Source: Promethearchaeota archaeon (GTDB lineage Archaea; Asgardarchaeota; Lokiarchaeia; Sigyniarchaeales; SOKP01). From it: DNA of 46,873 bases. The position numbers and the translations under genes are program-made. The stretch is from positions 1 to 46,873 of the forward strand of contig JAEOSD010000003.1 of NCBI GenBank assembly GCA_016840545.1, given 5' to 3'. Positions within the stretch are counted from its first letter, which is position 1. Each line of letters starts with the position of its first letter. The notes under the pieces are model-generated. The model made no database searches. It was given only the letters and a program-made list of their open reading frames with translations, and was not told the DNA's origin. Below are positions 42,146 through 46,873 of the stretch, in pieces.

Positions 42146-43228
42146 ATGATTTTCAACTTCTTTACCTTATTTATTACAATTTTATTTATTTTAAATGCGT
42201 TCGCTCAATTATATTATGCAATCAAGTTAAGAAAGAAATTTTCGGAGAAGCATAATATAATTAATTCAGTGCTAGTATTTTTGCTTTGGATTCTTGCGGG
42301 AATATTATACCCTTTTTTCTATATAAGAGACAATATTCATACCAGATGGTTTCAATCATTATCAATGCAAATAGTATGTATATATGCTCCGCTTCTTATT
42401 CTTTTTATATTATTTTACCAACGTCGCTTCATTATTAAGAATAACAAGGAACTAAAACATGAAAGGTCAATTGAAAATTTCTTAGAAAAAATGGATTCTG
42501 TTTATAAAGGTAAATCTGAAAATAAGAATTATCCGTTAATCACCGATTTACATAGAAAAGCGTTTCATTTGATACCAGTTGTGGTAATTATTTTTTTGTG
42601 GTTATTTGCTGTTAAAATATGGGATGGAATATGGGACGCTGATCTTTTCTGGGGCATAACTGGAGAGGAATACGCTGTTTTTTTGATTTTAACTGTCGGT
42701 TACACGGGTATATTGATATTTGCAGCATTAGATTACGTGCGTTTATCCTACATATTTGAAGATAGGAATATTTACCATTTAATGCCAAATTCTATTTCTA
42801 ATATCCTGGCAAAAACATTAAAACCCAATGAAATATATGAATTTACTAAACCGGTAGCTTTAGTTTTATCTTTTGTCCCTATTTTTTTCTTACCTATTAG
42901 TATTTTTGCCGCTACAGCATTAATCTCTACTTTAGGCGATGGCGCAGCTTCTATTTTTGGGATACGTTTTGGAAAGAAAAACTTTCCTAAAGGAAGTAAG
43001 AAAACCATAATCGGATATCTGGCTGGCTTTTTATCATCTCTATGTTGTTCTATCATTGTGTTTTTAATTTTTGAGCCTTTTATGTCTATAATTAAACTAT
43101 GTATTATTTCAGTAAGCGGAGCTTTAACATTTCTTATAATTGATTTGTTAAATTTAAAAATAGATGATAATATTACCAATCCAATATTGTGTGGATTAGT
43201 AATGTTCCTATTTTATCTTTATATGTAA
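42146..43228 (+). CDS. Dolichol/polyprenol kinase or CTP-transferase-like membrane enzyme
   Basis: A 360-residue integral membrane protein with about eight spans. The hallmark is LISTLGDGAASIFGIRFGKK (GDGAAS 264-269) followed by KGSKKTIIGYLAGF, the CTP-binding signature shared by dolichol kinase, phytol kinase, Dgk1 and phosphatidate cytidylyltransferase relatives. DLHRKAFHLIP (134-144) matches their conserved RKxxH region. It probably phosphorylates a polyprenol, phytol-type alcohol or diacylglycerol-like lipid with CTP. Placement downstream of GGR-like and Tes genes fits lipid metabolism. ATG start; converges with the DNA polymerase gene. Confidence 0.82.
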   Translation: MIFNFFTLFITILFILNAFAQLYYAIKLRKKFSEKHNIINSVLVFLLWILAGILYPFFYIRDNIHTRWFQSLSMQIVCIYAPLLILFILFYQRRFIIKNNKELKHERSIENFLEKMDSVYKGKSENKNYPLITDLHRKAFHLIPVVVIIFLWLFAVKIWDGIWDADLFWGITGEEYAVFLILTVGYTGILIFAALDYVRLSYIFEDRNIYHLMPNSISNILAKTLKPNEIYEFTKPVALVLSFVPIFFLPISIFAATALISTLGDGAASIFGIRFGKKNFPKGSKKTIIGYLAGFLSSLCCSIIVFLIFEPFMSIIKLCIISVSGALTFLIIDLLNLKIDDNITNPILCGLVMFLFYLYM

Positions 43229-43238
43229 AAATAAAAAT

Positions 43239-43257
43239 AATCTGTTTTAAACAGATT
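43239..43257 (-). terminator. Palindromic terminator at the end of polB
   Basis: AATCTGTTT (43239-43247) and AAACAGATT (43249-43257) form a 9-base perfect palindrome, realistic as a 6-bp stem with a 7-base loop. It overlaps the polB stop codon. Read on the minus strand, it is followed by a T-rich tract (ATTTTTATTTTTA), as expected for polB termination; the convergent membrane-enzyme gene ends 10 bases away and may share it. Confidence 0.55.
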
Positions 43258-46216
43258 AAAAAAAAGCATCTAATTTCTTAGTTTCAGCCTCTTTTTTTGG
43301 TCTTTTTTGATATCCTTTATATATAATCTCTTCAAATTCAATATTCAAAGCGTCCAATACCTGTTCTAGTGCTGATTGTAAAAGATCTCTATATTTTGAG
43401 ACATCTAAATCCTGAAATTTTGCTAATTCCAGAACCTTCGCTCCAGTCTTGTCATTGCTTTTAATAAAACTTATTGTTTCTCCCTTTTGATACTTTTTTC
43501 CAGTGGCTTTCTGATGTTCTTTAGCGGCTCTTACATGTTGAGGAATTACCTTATCATATCTACTGATATCTTTCTGTATACTAATATTAATAGTGTAATC
43601 TCCTAGGTTAAATGCATCAGGTTTACCTATTTTATTTCTATTATCTTTTATAATTTCAACAATTCTCTTTCTTGCTTTCCTAAATTCCTGATCATTAGTT
43701 ACATTTTTTAAGATATCCAATATCTCATTGAAAACTTTTTTGATAAATTCCGGAGTATTTTTCTTTTTAGCTACTAATCCTTTTATGTCAATATATTTAG
43801 TATCCTTGTATATTCCTACATAATTCTTTTTCCTCTGAGAAAGTGCTAAGAATTGATATGTTTTTTCCTCCTCTAAATCTAAATCTAACTCTTTCTTGCT
43901 CCATTCAGATATTTCTTTCATTTGTTGCTTCGTTGGGTTCGCTAGAAACACTGAGTCAGTATCTCCATATAATACTTCTACTCCTAATTCCTCTGCTTTT
44001 TTAATGGTCTGTTTGATTGAATATTGACCTATCCCAGTAGTACTTTCAGCAACAGGTAAGCAAAACAATGGAAAGTTTTGACTACCAAAAACTCCATAAG
44101 ATCCATTTATAAATACTTTAAGAGCTTGTTGAATTGTTTGATAATAGCTCCTCTGTTTTGAGGAAATATTTTTATCACTTGATTTAGGTTTGAAAAATTT
44201 CACTCTAATATCTCGAAAAAATCCTACAACATACGCAAATATTCCCATCTTATGTGTACATATATGATAAGGGGTTCCTTTTACCAAATTCTTTTTATCA
44301 TCCTCATGAGGACATAATACTGTTTCATAAGATAAATTATGTTCCTTGATAATAGAAGGATAGAGCGAGGCGAAATCCATAACCACCACATTATAATGGA
44401 TACCCGGTACTGGTGGTACAACATAAGCACCTAAAAATTTTTCCTCATTAAATTTAGACATTAATGTTCCACCTTTTTTTAGTTCTGAGATTTCTAATCG
44501 CCTTGGAATGAGATAATGCATTCTACGATGTTCAAAATAAAAAATACTCTGGATCCAAGTTGATATTTGACGTCTAACCATTTCATGAATTGGTAATTTA
44601 GTTATTCTACACAATAAAATAATTAAATTCCACACTAATGAATTATTGAATTGTGTTAATTCCAAGGTTAAAATTGAATCTTTTAGATTGTACCAAGCAA
44701 GAATGTCATATTCCATTTCATAAATTTCTTCTTCATGCTCGTATTTTTTTCTACCTAATAATGCTGCACTTATCGCATTTAGCGAAGCACTTTCATATGC
44801 TCCACCAAATGCATAACCAGAAATACTTCTATTAAAGAAAAAGTTAAATAAATCAACATGGACTCCCTTTCTGAGATCGCAATCTGATTTTGAAAGTAAT
44901 CCATACCCTCTTTTTACATGTATAGGATTTAAATCTCTATCAATTTTTATTTTGTCTGCTCGATGAGACATATAGTTCAGATCAAAATTATCTCCATTAA
45001 AGGTAATTACTATCGGATACTCCCATAAAATCCTAAATGTCTCCTCTAATAACTCCTTTTCATCTTTAAAATAGAAAATTTGAGCATCAGGAGGAAAATT
45101 TTTATGAATTTTCCGATATAAGAAGCCTTCCCTTTCTAAAACGTAAACCAACTTAAGTCCATCATTTGATACAAATGAAACACTAATTATCTCTTGTTTT
45201 GCAAGTTGAGGATCAGGTATAATAAAATCCTCTGGTCCTAAATTAACTTCAATGTCCATTGCTAAACGCTTCACATCGGGAATTGGTGTGAGGAAAATAT
45301 TCAAAAATTTCTCAGAAAATTCTTGGATCTCTGGAGATTCCTCTTTAAATACCTTTCTAAGTTCACTAGCCATTATTTTTGATTCTTCTGAATCTTCTTC
45401 AAAACTTATTTTCTCAATTCTTCCGTTCTTAATTTTATATATCAGTCCAGGAATTAATTGTGTGTCGTATATATAATTCAAGTGATATCTAATATCTGCC
45501 TCCCAAGCTTTAATATCATTTTTACCTAAAATGTTTTTTATATTTAAGCCTGAACCGCCAATATTTGTAGGGGTTTTACCATAGATTTTTGAAATCTCGA
45601 TTTCTTTATCATTGATCAAATCATAGCGCTTTGTTTCCTCAAATCGCTTAAACCCATCGTACTCTGTTATTTTCTTTTGTATCACATGCTCATTAATTCT
45701 TTCTTCATAGTATAAATTTTTTAGTTCCGATATTGGCTCCTTACTTAAACAGTATGGTTCATGGCCAGTTGTATCAATCCAGATCCTTATTTCATCTGAA
45801 TCTAGATCATAAAATTTACAATACGCTTTATTTTGCCCACCATCATAATCAACATCGAGCAATAATCCTCTTTCAAGATTTTGAATGATTTCTCCTTTTT
45901 TAATCAGATAACGTATATATTTTGAGGAAACTGATTCACGAAGTATTTTTTCAACCTTTATATTACCCTTTTTCAATCCAAAGGGCTCAGGATTTCCTTT
46001 AAAGAATAATTTCTGAGGAATTGATTTTAATTGAGACTCTTGTATTAAAATCTCTTTTTCTTCTTCAATATCATCTTTTTCAATTATTTTTTCTTCTAAT
46101 GAGTTTTGTTCATAAGTTCCTTTTTCTACTTTCGGTTTATCATCAACAAATGAAATAAGAGACTTTTGCTTTTGATCTGGGGTTTTTTCCTTATCAGATT
46201 TTTTGGAGCTTGGCAA
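43256..46216 (-). CDS. polB: Family B DNA polymerase (archaeal PolB) with two PIP-like motifs
   Basis: A 986-residue replicative-type DNA polymerase. Exonuclease motifs: DIE at 321-323, TFNGDNFDLNY at about 405-415, YNLKDS at 509-514. Polymerase motifs: DFASLYPSII (614-623), KVFINGSYG (700-708) and YGDTDS (750-755), all with catalytic carboxylates intact. It resembles the crenarchaeal PolB1 branch (NLSYETV after motif A). Candidate PCNA-interaction boxes stand at both ends: QKSLISFV at 17-24, and KKLDAFF as the last residues. The first 70 residues are charged and probably flexible. No intein is seen. ATG start; it ends in a palindromic terminator. Confidence 0.95.
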   Translation of the reverse strand: MPSSKKSDKEKTPDQKQKSLISFVDDKPKVEKGTYEQNSLEEKIIEKDDIEEEKEILIQESQLKSIPQKLFFKGNPEPFGLKKGNIKVEKILRESVSSKYIRYLIKKGEIIQNLERGLLLDVDYDGGQNKAYCKFYDLDSDEIRIWIDTTGHEPYCLSKEPISELKNLYYEERINEHVIQKKITEYDGFKRFEETKRYDLINDKEIEISKIYGKTPTNIGGSGLNIKNILGKNDIKAWEADIRYHLNYIYDTQLIPGLIYKIKNGRIEKISFEEDSEESKIMASELRKVFKEESPEIQEFSEKFLNIFLTPIPDVKRLAMDIEVNLGPEDFIIPDPQLAKQEIISVSFVSNDGLKLVYVLEREGFLYRKIHKNFPPDAQIFYFKDEKELLEETFRILWEYPIVITFNGDNFDLNYMSHRADKIKIDRDLNPIHVKRGYGLLSKSDCDLRKGVHVDLFNFFFNRSISGYAFGGAYESASLNAISAALLGRKKYEHEEEIYEMEYDILAWYNLKDSILTLELTQFNNSLVWNLIILLCRITKLPIHEMVRRQISTWIQSIFYFEHRRMHYLIPRRLEISELKKGGTLMSKFNEEKFLGAYVVPPVPGIHYNVVVMDFASLYPSIIKEHNLSYETVLCPHEDDKKNLVKGTPYHICTHKMGIFAYVVGFFRDIRVKFFKPKSSDKNISSKQRSYYQTIQQALKVFINGSYGVFGSQNFPLFCLPVAESTTGIGQYSIKQTIKKAEELGVEVLYGDTDSVFLANPTKQQMKEISEWSKKELDLDLEEEKTYQFLALSQRKKNYVGIYKDTKYIDIKGLVAKKKNTPEFIKKVFNEILDILKNVTNDQEFRKARKRIVEIIKDNRNKIGKPDAFNLGDYTINISIQKDISRYDKVIPQHVRAAKEHQKATGKKYQKGETISFIKSNDKTGAKVLELAKFQDLDVSKYRDLLQSALEQVLDALNIEFEEIIYKGYQKRPKKEAETKKLDAFF

Positions 46217-46431
46217 AATAATTACCTTTTAAAAATTAAATTTAACTTTCTAATTAATAATATTATAATATTCATTATAATCTCAACTATTTTTAATTTA
46301 ATAACCATATATAAGGATAGGGACTAATAAAAACCATTAATAAAGTGAATAACATTCAAAGAAATTCTAATTAATATCAATAATGTAACTAATTTATTGA
46401 AAAATAAGAAGTATTATTTTAGCCTTGAAAT

Positions 46432-46779
46432 TTATTGACTCGTTCTATTTTCTTTAATAATCTTCTCTATCTCTTTTAAAAGGAGTTGTTTTTCGGCAAT
46501 AAACCAATGTAATTTTGATTTTTCGGGGTGTTCTTGATGAATTGTTTCAGCAAGCTTTCTAATTTCTTCCTCAGGGGGTTTAATAATCTCTCCATTTACA
46601 TCATCCCTAATTAATAATACTAAATTATCAGTTTCGAGGGGTTTAATATCATATCCATTCTTTACATTTTTATTTATTGTAACACATAATTCGGCAAGAA
46701 ACCAAACGCTTTTTTCATAATTTTCACGCGATTTATATCTTTGAAACGCCAATACTTCTACATCTTCTTTTGTGAACAA
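46432..46779 (-). CDS. Small protein with two DUF2934-like repeats (tentative)
   Basis: A 115-residue protein. Two similar helical segments are seen: residues about 6-30 (VEVLAFQRYKSRENYEKSVW then FLAE) and about 76-104 (IRKLAETIHQEHPEKSKLHW then FIAE). Each has an Ala near the start, a loop, and W(F)xAE at the end, as in the DUF2934 pattern of bacterial proteins. The middle (DNLVLLIRDDVNGEIIKPP) is a short beta region. Function unknown. ATG start; its 3' end is about 215 bases upstream of the polB start. Confidence 0.6.
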   Translation of the reverse strand: MFTKEDVEVLAFQRYKSRENYEKSVWFLAELCVTINKNVKNGYDIKPLETDNLVLLIRDDVNGEIIKPPEEEIRKLAETIHQEHPEKSKLHWFIAEKQLLLKEIEKIIKENRTSQ

Positions 46780-46873
46780 TTTTTTTTAAACAACTCCTTC
46801 ATTAAATAATTTAAACGTTAATCTTATTATCAAAAAAGAAAGTTTTACATTTAATTATTTGTATTGAGATTTA

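Noticed and set aside
1..46873. CRISPR arrays, insertion sequences, tRNA or rRNA genes
   Set aside because: No regularly spaced repeats, no transposase, and no GC-rich cloverleaf-like or rRNA-like stretch was noticed in any spacer; a covariance-model scan would be decisive.

Overview
The window is AT-rich archaeal DNA, most likely from an Asgard archaeon of the Lokiarchaeia type. The archaeal signature genes are an Alba chromatin protein, an archaeal family-B DNA polymerase, the archaeal CODH/ACS epsilon and beta subunits, a geranylgeranyl-reductase-like enzyme and a tetraether lipid synthase (Tes) homologue. Start sites often carry GGAG or GGTGA motifs, as expected for an archaeal anti-Shine-Dalgarno sequence. 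The Asgard assignment is an inference. It rests on a divergent Ras-like GTPase and on lipid/acyl-CoA genes beside Wood-Ljungdahl genes. No rRNA or tRNA is present to confirm it.

Region 1-13.5 kb is an acyl-CoA and lipid-degradation island, mostly on the minus strand. It holds a partial DUF35 protein, two crotonase-fold enzymes, an iron alcohol dehydrogenase, two SCP2-like lipid carriers, a 2Fe-2S flavin reductase overlapping a CrtI/retinol-saturase-like oxidoreductase, an acyl-CoA ligase, and an SCP2/DUF35/thiolase-like triad whose thiolase lacks the nucleophilic cysteine. A HIRAN-like gene with a strong hairpin over its ribosome-binding site and a truncated vWA gene close this block.

Region 13.7-21 kb is mixed: an FMN nitronate-monooxygenase/FabK-like enzyme, a 2[4Fe-4S] ferredoxin, an ICMT-like membrane methyltransferase, a GNAT acetyltransferase, an orphan fused type I M-S DNA methyltransferase, a third crotonase and a second AMP-forming acyl-CoA ligase with a suspicious N-terminus.

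Region 21-26.4 kb carries alba, a CooT-like (nickel-binding family) protein divergent from cdhB-cdhC (CODH/ACS epsilon and beta), a small membrane protein, a GTPase-fold protein with broken G1 and G3 motifs, and an NMN adenylyltransferase. Acetyl-CoA made by beta-oxidation-type enzymes could be split by CODH/ACS, or the pathway could run towards synthesis. The window alone does not say which.

Region 26.6-36.1 kb has an Mre11-like nuclease, a membrane-anchored PHP phosphoesterase, an acidic protein, an epoxide-hydrolase-like protein, a small duplicated-motif protein, a SAP+SWIM protein, nicotinate phosphoribosyltransferase, a broken secreted/membrane protein gene, a TIGR04076-like protein and a four-cysteine 57-residue protein.

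Region 36.2-46.9 kb holds an ADP-forming acyl-CoA synthetase alpha-like protein and an archaeal membrane-lipid neighbourhood: a GGR-like reductase, Tes with a tightly coupled 95-residue partner, and a polyprenol-kinase/CTP-transferase-like membrane enzyme. A tandem beta-grasp protein sits among them. The window ends with PolB, which has candidate PCNA-binding motifs at both ends, and a small repeated-motif protein. I saw no CRISPR array, insertion sequence, tRNA or rRNA.
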